A DNA stretch of 64,000 bases from CAYRFQ01 sp964423615 (lineage in GTDB: Bacteria; Planctomycetota; Planctomycetia; Gemmatales; Gemmataceae). Of this stretch, positions 44,501 to 53,721 are shown in pieces. The first letter of the stretch is position 1. Each line of letters starts with the position of its first letter. The position numbers and the translations under genes were made by a program. The notes under the pieces are model-generated. The model did not search any database and was not told where the DNA came from. It worked only from the letters and a program-made list of their open reading frames with translations. The DNA is taken from assembly GCA_964423615.1 (NCBI GenBank), contig CAYRFQ010000003.1:166312-230311 (forward strand), read 5' to 3'.

Positions 44501-47500
44501 CTATTTGGCCGCCCCATTCACAACTGTCCCCTCAGCGAGATAGTAAATCTGACAATCCACCGGAAGGACACCCATGTGAAGCTCGACGGCTCGCATGGCA
44601 TGGGTCATCTCGGGAAACTTGAGGTGACCCTTTCGACGTTTCTTCTGCGTGGGTACCTTCCATCCGAAATACAGGACGTGCCAGTCACCTTCTTGATCTT
44701 GCCACAGGTAATCAATCTTACCTTTGACGTGTGGCAGAACTCGCTCGAATAGTTCGTTGCCGTCAGGGGGAGTCATGAGGTACTCCAGTTCCCAGTGACA
44801 CTGTCTGGCAGTTCCGAGGTGTTGCCGAAGGTCCGACTCAGCAAACCGACGCAAAGCCGATTCTACCTCAGGTTGTGTTTGTGACGTGGACGAGACAACC
44901 CACGCAGCCGACATGACCTGCTCGTAGAGGGAACGCCAGTGGTCGGCGTTGCCAAAGTCCCAACGAGCCAGAACATGCCGAACAATCCTTCCGGCTGTGA
45001 TCTCTTTCTCCGACTGGCCTGCCAGAGAGAACTCCAAATCGCTTTGGAGATGGTTCCAGGTGCTTCGGTCAGAACCGTCTTCAGCATCCCATTGATTGAG
45101 GAAAAGCGGCTCATCGACATCAGCTTGGGTTTGGGCAATAACGGAGGGTAATCGAGAGGGGACTATTTGCGGTCCCTCGACCAAACTGTGGACACTCACC
45201 TCCGGGACATCCGGGATGTGTGCGCGTGTTTCATCCGGAAGAACACTGTTGGGAGGTTCATTAAGATAATTCGTCACACGAACCTGAGGAATCTGATCTT
45301 CCGATAAACCAGGCACAAGGGATCGACCAGTTTCGAGATCAAACCGCTGGGTCAAAATAAGCATCCAGGGATTCTGGGGAGTGAAGTCGGGAGACATCGC
45401 GCTCGAAAGAATCAGATAGTCCTGGGCCCGAGTACACCCAACATAAAGTGTTCGCAAATCTTCCTGCCAATCGGCGATAGTCTCGTGAGCTTCCCAGAGA
45501 CGCCAACCAAAATCGCTAAATGGGAGTATGTCTTCCTTGGGAGGTCGAACGACACATCCCAACCGCGGGTCCCACTGCGTTGCCGTAAAATGAGGAGCAC
45601 CGACTGTGGCTCCCAAATCGGGTAGAATCACCACAGGAAACTCAAGTCCCTTCGCCTGGTGGATCGACATCAGTCGGACGACGTTGGCGTTTTCCGGTTG
45701 GGTGGCAGCTTGTTCCTCCCGAGGCTGTGACCGCACCAGGTCGTTCAGCCGACCAATGAATTCTGCGAGCCCGAACAACCCAACCCGGTCGAAGCTCCGT
45801 GCCATGTCCACCATCTTCCACAAGTTGGCCAACTTACGATCCCCCAGGAACTCAAACTGTGTTCCCGCATCGTACCCCGTATCCCCAAAGATCAGACCCA
45901 AGAGTCGGGCAATGGGGAGCCGATTCTTGACCTCTCGCCAACGACCAAGGTTCTTCCTGGCTCGCTCGGTCCGTTGCTTCTGTCCTGCCGGAAGAGTGGA
46001 ATAGAGATCGCGGTCCTGCAGACCTGCCCACAAGCCGTCCGGGTGTCGAGCCAGGACGAAGAGCGTCTCGTCACTAAGACAACAAAACGGAGAGCGAAGT
46101 GTCCCTGCCAGGCTGACTGCGTCCTGCGGATTCTCGAGGGCTCGCAATAAGTTAAGGAGGTCATAAATCTCTTGTTGCGCAAAGAAAGCACGTCCCCCCA
46201 CGATGTAGTAATTCAGCCCATGTCGGCGGAGGGCTTCTTCGTAGAGCCCGACATTGGTCATGGCTCGAAAAAGTAGAACGACGTCTCCCGGCACGACAGC
46301 CCTGAGTGACTCTCGACCACCATCTCGTTGTACCACCAACTTCTCGCCCGAACTCACCATGTTGGCGATGCGACGGGCAATCCACTCGGCTTCGATGACC
46401 CTGGCTTGGGTGACATTGTCCTTTTCACCTCGAGGGCTCCAAAGGAACTCCACACAAGGCCCCGTGTTGATCTGTGGGTGAAAAGCCTCAAGGGGTTCAT
46501 AGTCTTCGAGCCCACGAAAGCCGTCGTCACCACCCTGAGGAGTCGGTCCGATAAGGGCATTGGTGAACCCCAGAATGGCTGGTTGGCTACGAAAGTTGAG
46601 GGTCAGTCCCAGTCGCCCCTCCGCTGACATTTGCTGACGAAGTTGACGAAACAAGTGGACGTCAGCGCCTCGAAAACGGTAGATCGATTGAGAGTGATCT
46701 CCAACCGTGAACACCTTGCCACCGGTCAAGCCAAGACCAGCGAGGTGGCTGATCAACTCCATCTGAATCGGGTCCGTGTCCTGAAGTTCATCAATCAACA
46801 AGTATCGAAAACGTTGTTGCAGTTTTTCACGGACCACTAAGTTGTCTCGCAGGAGGTCCCTCGCCAACAACAACAAATCTTGGAAATCGACAACGCTGTT
46901 TCGTCGTTTGAGCTGTTGATAGGTACTGGCGACTTCTTGAGTGACGCGTAAGAATCGTTGTCCCATCAACACAGCTTCGGTACGCGGCGACACCTGGACT
47001 TCACCGTTTGGCTCATTAGTCTGGAACTCGTCAGTAAACATCCGCAAACGCTCGGGGAGTTCCTTGCGGAAGTCGGTGAATGCGTCCCTCACCTGCTCAT
47101 AGATTTCCTCCGATTCCCATGCCTTGGCTTTCTCGGTCCCTGTCACCTTCGCCGCTTCCTTCAGTGTTTCCACGGCACTCGAGAGATCCTCGATCTCTCC
47201 GAGTCGAGACAACAAATCAAGAATCTGTTCGACCTTTGTGGCCATCTTCGGACCGGTGCACGAATGATTCTTGAGCAACGAGGCGCACCGCGCTATCTTG
47301 GGATTGGCCGCCGTAAGATACTGCAGGTACACAGGCAAAAACTCGGTCCTGGCGTAGTGTTCCAACTGGTCGGCCAGGTCGTCGGCTGCTCCTAGAATCC
47401 AGTGCTGCTGGTCCACCGTCGAAGTTCGAAGGAGGTGCTGGATGCCCTCGATGGTGGCCTTCCAACCAAACGTCAAGATCAGCTCACGGAGGGCCTCGCC

Positions 47501-47959
47501 GGTCGTCGTCTTCGCAGTGAGCAACTCCTGGAGACACGTGGACAGAGCTTCATTTTCGAAGTTCACTGCGAGGTAGTCCTCCAGGACATCGAACCGAGGA
47601 TCGAGTCCAGTCTCCACAGCGTGTTGACGAAGGATGTTCCCGCAGAACGCATGAATCGTGCTAATTTGTGCCGTCTCGAGTGCTCGCAAGTGCTCTTCCC
47701 ACCGGAAAGCTTGGTCTTCGTGAGGGGCCTCGTTCAGACGTTCCAGGATAGCTCGCCGGATCCGATCCCTCATCTGCCTCGCTGCCCGTTCGGTGAATGT
47801 GATGGCAACGATCTGACTGACCTCTGCCCCATCTCGTTCGAGATGCGAGAGATACCGTTGGGTCAGGACGTGAGTTTTCCCGCATCCAGCACCGGAAGAC
47901 AGGACCACGGAAGTTTCTCGATGATGGATGGCTTGGTGTTGTTGTTCGGTGAGGGGCAT
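44501..47959 (-). CDS. UvrD/AddA-type helicase with C-terminal RecB-like region
   Basis: A 1152-aa superfamily-1 DNA helicase of the AddA/RecB kind, for double-strand break processing. It opens with PLTEQQHQAIHHRETSVVLS. Walker A is GAGCGKTHVLTQRYL; motif Ia is ITFTERAARQMRDRIR; Walker B is LLIDELQDTDPIQMELIS; motif III is GDHSQSIYRFRGADVHLFRQ. Motif V region SIHQAKGLEFPVVILPD and motif VI TLYVGCTRAQDYLIL complete the set. The C-terminal ~120 aa aligns in pattern with the RecB nuclease fold: G-K-I-D is present, but the following strand reads HVLYFGWK where D-Y-K-T is expected. No AddB-like gene is adjacent. The start at 47959 was chosen because family sequence begins there. It faces the peptidase gene in convergent orientation. 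Confidence 0.87.
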   Translation of the reverse strand: MPLTEQQHQAIHHRETSVVLSSGAGCGKTHVLTQRYLSHLERDGAEVSQIVAITFTERAARQMRDRIRRAILERLNEAPHEDQAFRWEEHLRALETAQISTIHAFCGNILRQHAVETGLDPRFDVLEDYLAVNFENEALSTCLQELLTAKTTTGEALRELILTFGWKATIEGIQHLLRTSTVDQQHWILGAADDLADQLEHYARTEFLPVYLQYLTAANPKIARCASLLKNHSCTGPKMATKVEQILDLLSRLGEIEDLSSAVETLKEAAKVTGTEKAKAWESEEIYEQVRDAFTDFRKELPERLRMFTDEFQTNEPNGEVQVSPRTEAVLMGQRFLRVTQEVASTYQQLKRRNSVVDFQDLLLLARDLLRDNLVVREKLQQRFRYLLIDELQDTDPIQMELISHLAGLGLTGGKVFTVGDHSQSIYRFRGADVHLFRQLRQQMSAEGRLGLTLNFRSQPAILGFTNALIGPTPQGGDDGFRGLEDYEPLEAFHPQINTGPCVEFLWSPRGEKDNVTQARVIEAEWIARRIANMVSSGEKLVVQRDGGRESLRAVVPGDVVLLFRAMTNVGLYEEALRRHGLNYYIVGGRAFFAQQEIYDLLNLLRALENPQDAVSLAGTLRSPFCCLSDETLFVLARHPDGLWAGLQDRDLYSTLPAGQKQRTERARKNLGRWREVKNRLPIARLLGLIFGDTGYDAGTQFEFLGDRKLANLWKMVDMARSFDRVGLFGLAEFIGRLNDLVRSQPREEQAATQPENANVVRLMSIHQAKGLEFPVVILPDLGATVGAPHFTATQWDPRLGCVVRPPKEDILPFSDFGWRLWEAHETIADWQEDLRTLYVGCTRAQDYLILSSAMSPDFTPQNPWMLILTQRFDLETGRSLVPGLSEDQIPQVRVTNYLNEPPNSVLPDETRAHIPDVPEVSVHSLVEGPQIVPSRLPSVIAQTQADVDEPLFLNQWDAEDGSDRSTWNHLQSDLEFSLAGQSEKEITAGRIVRHVLARWDFGNADHWRSLYEQVMSAAWVVSSTSQTQPEVESALRRFAESDLRQHLGTARQCHWELEYLMTPPDGNELFERVLPHVKGKIDYLWQDQEGDWHVLYFGWKVPTQKKRRKGHLKFPEMTHAMRAVELHMGVLPVDCQIYYLAEGTVVNGAAK

Positions 47960-48227
47960 GGGATCCAATACCCATAGAGTGTTTCGAGGAGTTGTAGCGT
48001 ACCGGGCAATGCCACTGAAAGTCTTAACCCCTTGGTACGCAATGACATTGTTTGGAGGCAAACCTCAACCCGGGCTTTGAGCCAGTGACATGCTACTGTC
48101 ACACCAGATCTTTTTCGAGGCTTACGATACCTGATCCGACGTTTACATCGGCTTACGAAAAACCTAAACTCCGTCGCACCATAAATTCAAGACTTTCAGT
48201 GACATTGCGCGACCCGCGTCCAGGTCT

Positions 48228-48424
48228 CAGAGCGATTCACGCTTGTATTGGGTATAGTTATTTCGCCCTCAAAGTCCTTCTCTCCGCAAGCGGGGAGAAA
48301 GCCCCAAACCCGAGCGACGCGGGAATAATCGCGAGCGAAGCGGGAAACGCAGCGGTTGAAGGGTTCTTGGCCTCAGGAGTTCAGCGACTCCGAACTGTGC
48401 CCAACACGAACGTTAACCGCTCTA
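48228..48424. repeat. Family-A palindromic element, copy 4 (about 197 bp)
   Basis: Left end CAGAGCGATTCACGCTTGTA, then TTGGGTATAGTT. The right end GAACTGTGCCCAACACGAAC, then GTTAACCGCTCTA, is inverse. The interior has CCTTCTCTCCGCAAGCGGGG, then AGAAAG, and GCGAGCGAAGCGGGAAACGC. It is closest to copy 3. Confidence 0.88.
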
Positions 48425-48467
48425 ATACAAAAGCCAACAACCCGTCAAGAGGTACATTCCTCTTTAC

Positions 48468-48482
48468 TGAGAACTGCGCGGG
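48468..48482. repeat. Lone end of the 29500-type element
   Basis: TGAGAACTGCGCGGG matches the left end of the element at 29500 over 14 bases. No inverse partner was found within about 300 bp. Confidence 0.45.
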
Positions 48483-48860
48483 AAAGGAAACCTCGCAATC
48501 CTGTAGCGTAGGGAACGCGACATTCATTGTTATTTGGTTTGTGTTGGGTTTGGAGCAAAAGCTATGGACAGCAGAACCTGAAGGCGAAGATCTATCGGAG
48601 CACGAAAGGCAAAACCAACGGCGCTTCCGCAGTGAGGTCTTTTCAGTCGGCCATTCCGAACATCCCTATCCCCTCCACGTCACCAAGACCTCAGACCCTT
48701 TGAAGTTCCTACCGGACACGGGGTATTCCTCGGCATACGGCTTTCACATGGGAACTTTGTGGACTATGATGTCATCTAAGACAAAGTGGCTGAGCACATC
48801 GTACGCCAATTACTGGATTCTCACCGACTCCGCTAGTCAGTCTCCGGAAGGTTCGATCCT

Positions 48861-51044
48861 ATGTCTAACATAATTCACGCCAATTGCCCACGCTGTAACA
48901 AACCACTCCGAATTCCAACGGAATGGATCGGAAAAGGAATGAAGTGCAAGCACTGTCGAGGCGTCTTCCGGGCCAAGACTCGTTCCGGCATCCCCGCGCA
49001 ATCGGCCAACATACAGGCTTCTCAACCTCTTGCCGGAATTGCACAAGCGAGTTCACCCCCCGCCAGGGACAGTTCCCTCGTTTCCGAAAGCCCTGCTGTC
49101 GCTCCCGCCCCGCACCCTTTTCCAACCGAAGTGCCCGCTGCCGTACCAACTGCCACCAATGGACCCGCGACGTCAAAAGCATCCGGAAGAGGATCGTGGG
49201 ATTTTCATGGCAGCGCCCCAGAGAAGTCTCGCCCCAAGAAACGATCTTCGTATCGCAGAGGTGGATCGAATCTACCCAAGATTGTCATTGGACTCACGAT
49301 GGTCATCTTGACAACCGTCGGTCTCGTTTTTCTCTGGCCACAGATCCAACAGGTCCTGGACAGCCAAACAAAGAGCATCGACCCGTCGAAGACAACGCTC
49401 GCTGAAGCCGAGGACGGCCCATCCGACTCCAAAAAGACGACCAAACAGAAAGGGCCGAATGGTTCGGCCACGTCGGTGAGGTTTCCTCGTCGCTTGTTAG
49501 CCATCAGCGTTAACGATTATCTGTTAGCGAACCCACTGACATATGGCTCACGCCGGGAAGCAGGATTCCCCGGAAGTAGTCCGGCTGCTCTCAAAACGAT
49601 CCTTAACATGGATTTCCGGTTGAATTTCCCACGAACCCAGTGCTTCGAGTTGAGCGACAGTTCTCGGGAAGCCACCACGCCGTTGAAGACCACTATTAAG
49701 GCGGCCATCCGAGATTTCTGTGAGACTTCGCAACCCCAGGACCGCGCCGTTTTGTTATTTACCGGACATGCCAAAGGGATAGACGAAAAGGGGTATCTTG
49801 TTCCTATCGAGGGTGACCTCAGTGATCCCGAAACGCTCGTCCCCATCGATTGGGTGTACGACCAACTTGCAAAGTGCCCGGCTCGACAGAAAGTGTTTAT
49901 CTTGGACGTTTGCCGATTTAATCCTGGTCGTGGCTACGAACGTCCCGGCAGCGACCCGATGGACGAAACTCTCGACAAGGTCTTGCAGAATCCGCCAGAT
50001 GGCGTGCAAGTTTGGTCTTCGTGTGTCAAAGATCAAAAGTCCTACTCGTTTCGTACTGGAAGTCTATTCCTCGAAGCACTCTGTTACGCCGCCAACGAGC
50101 GCATCGATGGGATTGCCCAGCCGAACGACCTCCTACCTTTGAACCAACTCGTCCCTCGAGTCGAGAAATACGTCGAAGACAATCTCAAACGGTCGAAGTT
50201 GAAACAAACACCTCGATTCGTTGGCCACGCTCCCAAAAGTGGAGCCGATTTTGATCGTTCCAAACCGCCACCAAAGACAATTAGTTTCGTCCTACCCGAA
50301 CTCGAAGGCGGGATCGCTGGCAAGGCCATCGTGCGAAGTATCCTCGACGAAATCAACGCGGCACCGCCTCCGAGAACTGGTCGTCCCGGTGGAGTGGACG
50401 AACTACGTGTCTCTTCGCTCCCACCATTCTCGGCCAAAGCCCTCGACGAGTATCAAAAAGATGGCTACACAAACGAAATGGATTTCCTTAAGCCAGACTT
50501 GGCCAAACAGTTCCCGCTCCGTGTTGCCATCTTGAAGGCCAAGATCGCTCTCAAGGAGAATGCGAATAAGTTCTCCATGCGGGAGTATTTCGCCGGCGGT
50601 AAATCGGCCACGATCAAAAAGAAGATTCTCGCGGAGCAAGAAAAACCCGGAAGAGCGATCTTCTATTTGGAAGAAGCTCTCGCGGAATTCGAGAAGGCCG
50701 AACCATTACTCGAAAAGGAAAAATCGAAACGGTGGCAAGCCCATTACCATCTCGTCATGGCTAGGCTCAAGTCACGCTTGATTTACGTCCACGAGTACAA
50801 CTACACGCTCGGAGAAATTCGCCGAGACGTTCTCCCCGAGCTGGGCGAAGACAACAATGGATACCGGCTGACCTCGCAGAGTCGTCCCTCGACTAGCGAC
50901 GAAAACGTCCGTGAATGGCGTCGTGAACTCCGGCGTGGATGGCGAACGATCATCTCGGAATTTCCTGGAACGCCATGGGAATTGCTGGCTCGTCGCGAAG
51001 GTCAGACGAACCTCGGTTTGACGTGGTCGCCGACGAGGTATTAA
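48861..51044 (+). CDS. Caspase-like (peptidase C14) protein with N-terminal zinc ribbon and transmembrane helix
   Basis: A 727-aa protein. Residues 1-35 form a zinc ribbon (C9-x-x-C12, C29-x-x-C32; ANCPRCNKPLRIP and GMKCKHCRG), a head common on planctomycete proteins. A Pro/Ala/Ser-rich linker and a basic stretch lead to one membrane helix (IVIGLTMVILTTVGLVFLW, residues ~140-158). The caspase fold starts near residue 205 (RFPRRLLAISVNDYLLANPL). The catalytic pair is visible: His303 in VLLFTGHAKGIDEKGYLVPI and Cys351 in KVFILDVCRFNPGRGYERPG. The last ~250 residues include helical, TPR-like sequence (FYLEEALAEFEKAEPLLEKE). GGAAGG precedes the ATG. It is probably membrane-bound with the peptidase outside. 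Target and role (processing or cell death) are unknown. Confidence 0.85.
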   Translation: MSNIIHANCPRCNKPLRIPTEWIGKGMKCKHCRGVFRAKTRSGIPAQSANIQASQPLAGIAQASSPPARDSSLVSESPAVAPAPHPFPTEVPAAVPTATNGPATSKASGRGSWDFHGSAPEKSRPKKRSSYRRGGSNLPKIVIGLTMVILTTVGLVFLWPQIQQVLDSQTKSIDPSKTTLAEAEDGPSDSKKTTKQKGPNGSATSVRFPRRLLAISVNDYLLANPLTYGSRREAGFPGSSPAALKTILNMDFRLNFPRTQCFELSDSSREATTPLKTTIKAAIRDFCETSQPQDRAVLLFTGHAKGIDEKGYLVPIEGDLSDPETLVPIDWVYDQLAKCPARQKVFILDVCRFNPGRGYERPGSDPMDETLDKVLQNPPDGVQVWSSCVKDQKSYSFRTGSLFLEALCYAANERIDGIAQPNDLLPLNQLVPRVEKYVEDNLKRSKLKQTPRFVGHAPKSGADFDRSKPPPKTISFVLPELEGGIAGKAIVRSILDEINAAPPPRTGRPGGVDELRVSSLPPFSAKALDEYQKDGYTNEMDFLKPDLAKQFPLRVAILKAKIALKENANKFSMREYFAGGKSATIKKKILAEQEKPGRAIFYLEEALAEFEKAEPLLEKEKSKRWQAHYHLVMARLKSRLIYVHEYNYTLGEIRRDVLPELGEDNNGYRLTSQSRPSTSDENVREWRRELRRGWRTIISEFPGTPWELLARREGQTNLGLTWSPTRY

Positions 51045-51093
51045 CAAAACCGAGAGACAATCCCAATTTGCCGAGAAGATCAACAACCCGACC

Positions 51094-51120
51094 TTGAGTC
51101 CGACAGGCCATCGGACTCAA
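51094..51120. terminator. Perfect 10-bp hairpin between convergent genes
   Basis: TTGAGTCCGA (51094-51103) and TCGGACTCAA (51111-51120) pair exactly around CAGGCCA. It lies 50 bases after the caspase-like stop and 44 bases beyond the stop of the opposing gene. No clear T-run. Confidence 0.65.
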
Positions 51121-51163
51121 AGCAAAACACCTCCGACCATGTTGATGGTCTTTCTCTTGACTC

Positions 51164-51688
51164 TCAGCTTGCCGAATTAACGGTCTCCATCTCGGCCTCG
51201 GCATTCTTAAGCAACTTCAACAGGAACTCCCTCGCTGCAGCATAACTCCCTGTCTTGGAACTTTCTCGTGGCCCAGCCACGTTCAGTGTTCGAATTTGTG
51301 AATTGAGAATCCAGTGGCGAACGTCGGCCAGAGCGTTTCGCTCTTCTCGCCTCAAGTCAACTACATATCTGTGCCTTTGATGTTGTTTCGCCAACCGTTG
51401 GGTCAACGCGGTTCCGCGATCCGCTTCCCCTAGGCAAAGGATCAAAGTCCCATCGGAGTCAAGGACGTTCTTTTCGGTTCGTACGGGGTATTCTGTCGAT
51501 TCGGTTTCTTGGAGTAAGTAATGATCTGGAATCCTTCCGTCTTCCGCACGCCGACCCCTTGGGCACCACCCGTCATGAGGAATTCCAAGTTCGATCGCCA
51601 CGTCCAACGCAGCTCGGTCCACTCCCGTCTGGCCTCCTGACACGATTCGTGCAATGAGACATCGCCTCGGCTCTTTCGGCACAACCAT
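51164..51688 (-). CDS. Putative molybdenum-carrier/SLOG-family Rossmann protein
   Basis: A 174-aa cytoplasmic protein. IARIVSGGQTGVDRAALDVA (residues 12-31) is the glycine-rich loop of the MoCo-carrier-like branch of the SLOG/LOG superfamily. ELGIPHDGWCPRGRRAEDGR, ESTEYPVRTEKNVLDSDGTL and ILCLGEADRGTALT follow in family order. Members bind nucleotides or nucleotide-like ligands; some bind molybdenum cofactor, but no Moco gene is near, so that role is only a family label. The site before the ATG is GCGGGGGA directly adjacent, so a slightly different start is possible. Gaps of 119 and 112 bases separate it from its neighbours. Confidence 0.82.
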   Translation of the reverse strand: MVVPKEPRRCLIARIVSGGQTGVDRAALDVAIELGIPHDGWCPRGRRAEDGRIPDHYLLQETESTEYPVRTEKNVLDSDGTLILCLGEADRGTALTQRLAKQHQRHRYVVDLRREERNALADVRHWILNSQIRTLNVAGPRESSKTGSYAAAREFLLKLLKNAEAEMETVNSAS

Positions 51689-51800
51689 TCCCCCGCGTTA
51701 GGCATTTCCATTCGCACTTCAGAACCCACTCGACAAGAACAGGCTCAAACGTCACAATTATAGTGAACATCCTTCAACTCTTACAGGTCAGGAAACGGTC

Positions 51801-52523
51801 ATGAAGTTGTCCTCGCACTTGTTCTTGGGGTCCGGTTTGCTCGCCTTCGTGTTCTTGTTTACAAACATCAGTGCGGCGGATGACCCGAAGGGCAAACCGA
51901 ACGCATCGACGGCGGATACTTCCAAAAAAGAACCAACCAACCCTGCCAAAGTCGACTATGATGAAAAGAAACTCAAGATCATCGAACAGAAACTGCGGGA
52001 GTTAGAGGACGAGCAGAGAGCGGCGCGTTTGGCCTACATCGATGTCGTCGAGACGGCTCGGGCCAAGGTCCAAGATGCAACGGACTCCGACGCCCGAAAA
52101 ACTGCCATGGAAGACTTTCGAAAGGTCGTCCTGGAACAAACAACGAAGTTCCGAAAATTAGCGAGCCTTCAACGAAAACTCCTCACCACGAAACACGAAC
52201 TTCTGCGAAAGAAATATCAGCCGAGCAAGCCCAAACGAACGGTTCCCTCATCTCCGACGCCGGAGTTCAAGGCCGTCAAAACGATGCGAGAAAAACTTGC
52301 AAAGGCCCAAGACGCTTTGGTGCAGGCCATTCGAACCCACGCCCTTCACCTACGCAACGTAAAAGCGAAACGGGACGAAGAAGCGATGGCGAAACTCAGA
52401 GAATTGGAAGAAGGCATTGCCACAGCCCGACAAGACTTAAACCGCTCACTCATCGAGTATCGAAAAGCCGTCGAAACGCAGATGAAAGCCAGAACAAAGT
52501 CACTCCAGAAGAAAAATCGATAA
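51801..52523 (+). CDS. Exported coiled-coil hypothetical protein
   Basis: A 240-aa protein with no family I recognise. The signal peptide MKLSSHLFLGSGLLAFVFLF, cleavage near ISA-A, is followed by a Lys/Pro-rich stretch. Two long charged helices follow (KLKIIEQKLRELEDEQRAAR, then DEEAMAKLRELEEGIATARQ and DLNRSLIEYRKAVE) with heptad-like spacing, so a periplasmic coiled-coil dimer or oligomer is likely. CAGGAAAC precedes the ATG. It lies 55 bases before the next gene on the same strand, also coiled-coil, so the two probably form an operon. Confidence 0.7.
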   Translation: MKLSSHLFLGSGLLAFVFLFTNISAADDPKGKPNASTADTSKKEPTNPAKVDYDEKKLKIIEQKLRELEDEQRAARLAYIDVVETARAKVQDATDSDARKTAMEDFRKVVLEQTTKFRKLASLQRKLLTTKHELLRKKYQPSKPKRTVPSSPTPEFKAVKTMREKLAKAQDALVQAIRTHALHLRNVKAKRDEEAMAKLRELEEGIATARQDLNRSLIEYRKAVETQMKARTKSLQKKNR

Positions 52524-52578
52524 ACCACGATTCGTTCGGCCTTCGCTAGCTGAACTTGCCAAAAAAGGTTGATGATTC

Positions 52579-53418
52579 ATGAAACGGGTCTTCGGATTGC
52601 TGATTCTTGTGTTGGGATTGGTCGGCATCGTTGGATGTCTCGGTGGGATGGTCGGAATTTGGATCGTCGCGGAGAAAACTCAGGCCATCAGTACGGAAAT
52701 CTTGGTTGGGGCGAGGGACGTCGTCGGTGTCATCCAGGATAACACCGCTCAGGCAGACAAAGCCGTGGGCAAAACTCGCCTTGAAGTCCAATTGGCAGGT
52801 GTGTTGGCCAACCAATACGCCAAATCCCCAACAAACAACAACAAAACTCAGGCCGAACTCACCGACAAAGAGAAGGCAATCGATGAGAACTTTGCGACTG
52901 TCCAAAGCCAAGCAGAGAAACTCAGCATAACCGCAAAGACCCTCGCCACGGCGTTGGACGACATCACCGCGTTACCCGCCACAGGGTCGAAGGAAACTCC
53001 CGATGAAAAAGCCTGGATTCCTGTCATTAAAGCCCTTCAAGACGCATCCTCGCTTCTGCGAGACGCATCCGAAGATCTGAACCAGTTGAAACAATTCATC
53101 AGTGGTTTGCGAAACGGTGGAGAGGAAGCCAAGCAATCCGCTAAAGGGCTTGCCACTTTAGCCACAACGACAGGCGAAAAACTCGACAGCGTCCGAACCA
53201 AAATCCAAAACTTCGAGACCAAGCTCAACGAACTCGAAGGTGATATCGAGGCTTGGCAGCGCGACGTCCCTCAATGGATTCTCACGACGAAATTTGTCGT
53301 TCTGGGGGTGTTATTTTGGATGGCCGTCGGGCAGGCGTGCATCGTTTCTCGCGGTTGGTCGATGTTCCGAAACCCTGTAAGGACAACACCCGAAGGAGAC
53401 ACGACACCACCGGGTTAG
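52579..53418 (+). CDS. Double-membrane-anchored coiled-coil hypothetical protein
   Basis: A 279-aa protein of unknown function. An N-terminal hydrophobic helix (FGLLILVLGLVGIVGCLGGM, residues ~4-25) and a C-terminal one (FVVLGVLFWMAVGQACIVS, residues ~237-256) enclose a ~200-aa helical region rich in Lys, Glu, Asp and Thr. The last part (KLDSVRTKIQNFETKLNELE) is clearly heptad-like. This layout recalls methyl-accepting-type or spacer membrane proteins, but no signalling domain is present. AAAAGG precedes the ATG. It probably shares a transcript with the gene at 51801. Confidence 0.7.
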   Translation: MKRVFGLLILVLGLVGIVGCLGGMVGIWIVAEKTQAISTEILVGARDVVGVIQDNTAQADKAVGKTRLEVQLAGVLANQYAKSPTNNNKTQAELTDKEKAIDENFATVQSQAEKLSITAKTLATALDDITALPATGSKETPDEKAWIPVIKALQDASSLLRDASEDLNQLKQFISGLRNGGEEAKQSAKGLATLATTTGEKLDSVRTKIQNFETKLNELEGDIEAWQRDVPQWILTTKFVVLGVLFWMAVGQACIVSRGWSMFRNPVRTTPEGDTTPPG

Positions 53419-53721
53419 ACTTTTAGCAACGTGGACTTGCCAGTTCGAGTCAGCTTCGAACATCGCCCCCAGACGCCTCATCGATCGCCCTGGTTTCCAG
53501 GCGCTCGAACACCTGTCCTGAGTCGAAGTTGACATTCTGTCAAATACAGCCAACCTCACGACTCCGCAGCTTTCCCGATTCCTTCCTCACCTGACACGAA
53601 CGAAGTTGGAATTTCTTGACACAATTGTCCGTCGAACTGAGTATTAATGAGGTACGATTGCGGCCGATGGTCGCCGGTTTTTCGCTCAGACTTACACGAT
53701 ATGAAAAAGGACGAACACTCC
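53419..53721. other. 303-bp intergenic region
   Basis: Contains the small palindrome TTGACATTCTGTCAA (53529-53543), which could be an operator, and a TTGACA at 53617 with AT-rich sequence downstream that may be the next gene's promoter. Nothing firm. Confidence 0.4.

Larger units (their letters stand above)
47960..48860. other. 901-bp divergent intergenic region with a palindromic element
   Basis: Holds family-A copy 4 (48228-48424) and the lone element end at 48468. A long open frame on the plus strand across this region (48052-48873) is unlike a protein and overlaps the next gene; it is not called. GGAAGG before 48861 is the caspase-like gene's ribosome-binding site. Confidence 0.65.

Noticed and set aside
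48052..48873. 273-codon open frame before the caspase-like gene
   Set aside because: It crosses a palindromic repeat element, has no domain or signal, and overlaps the next gene's start.
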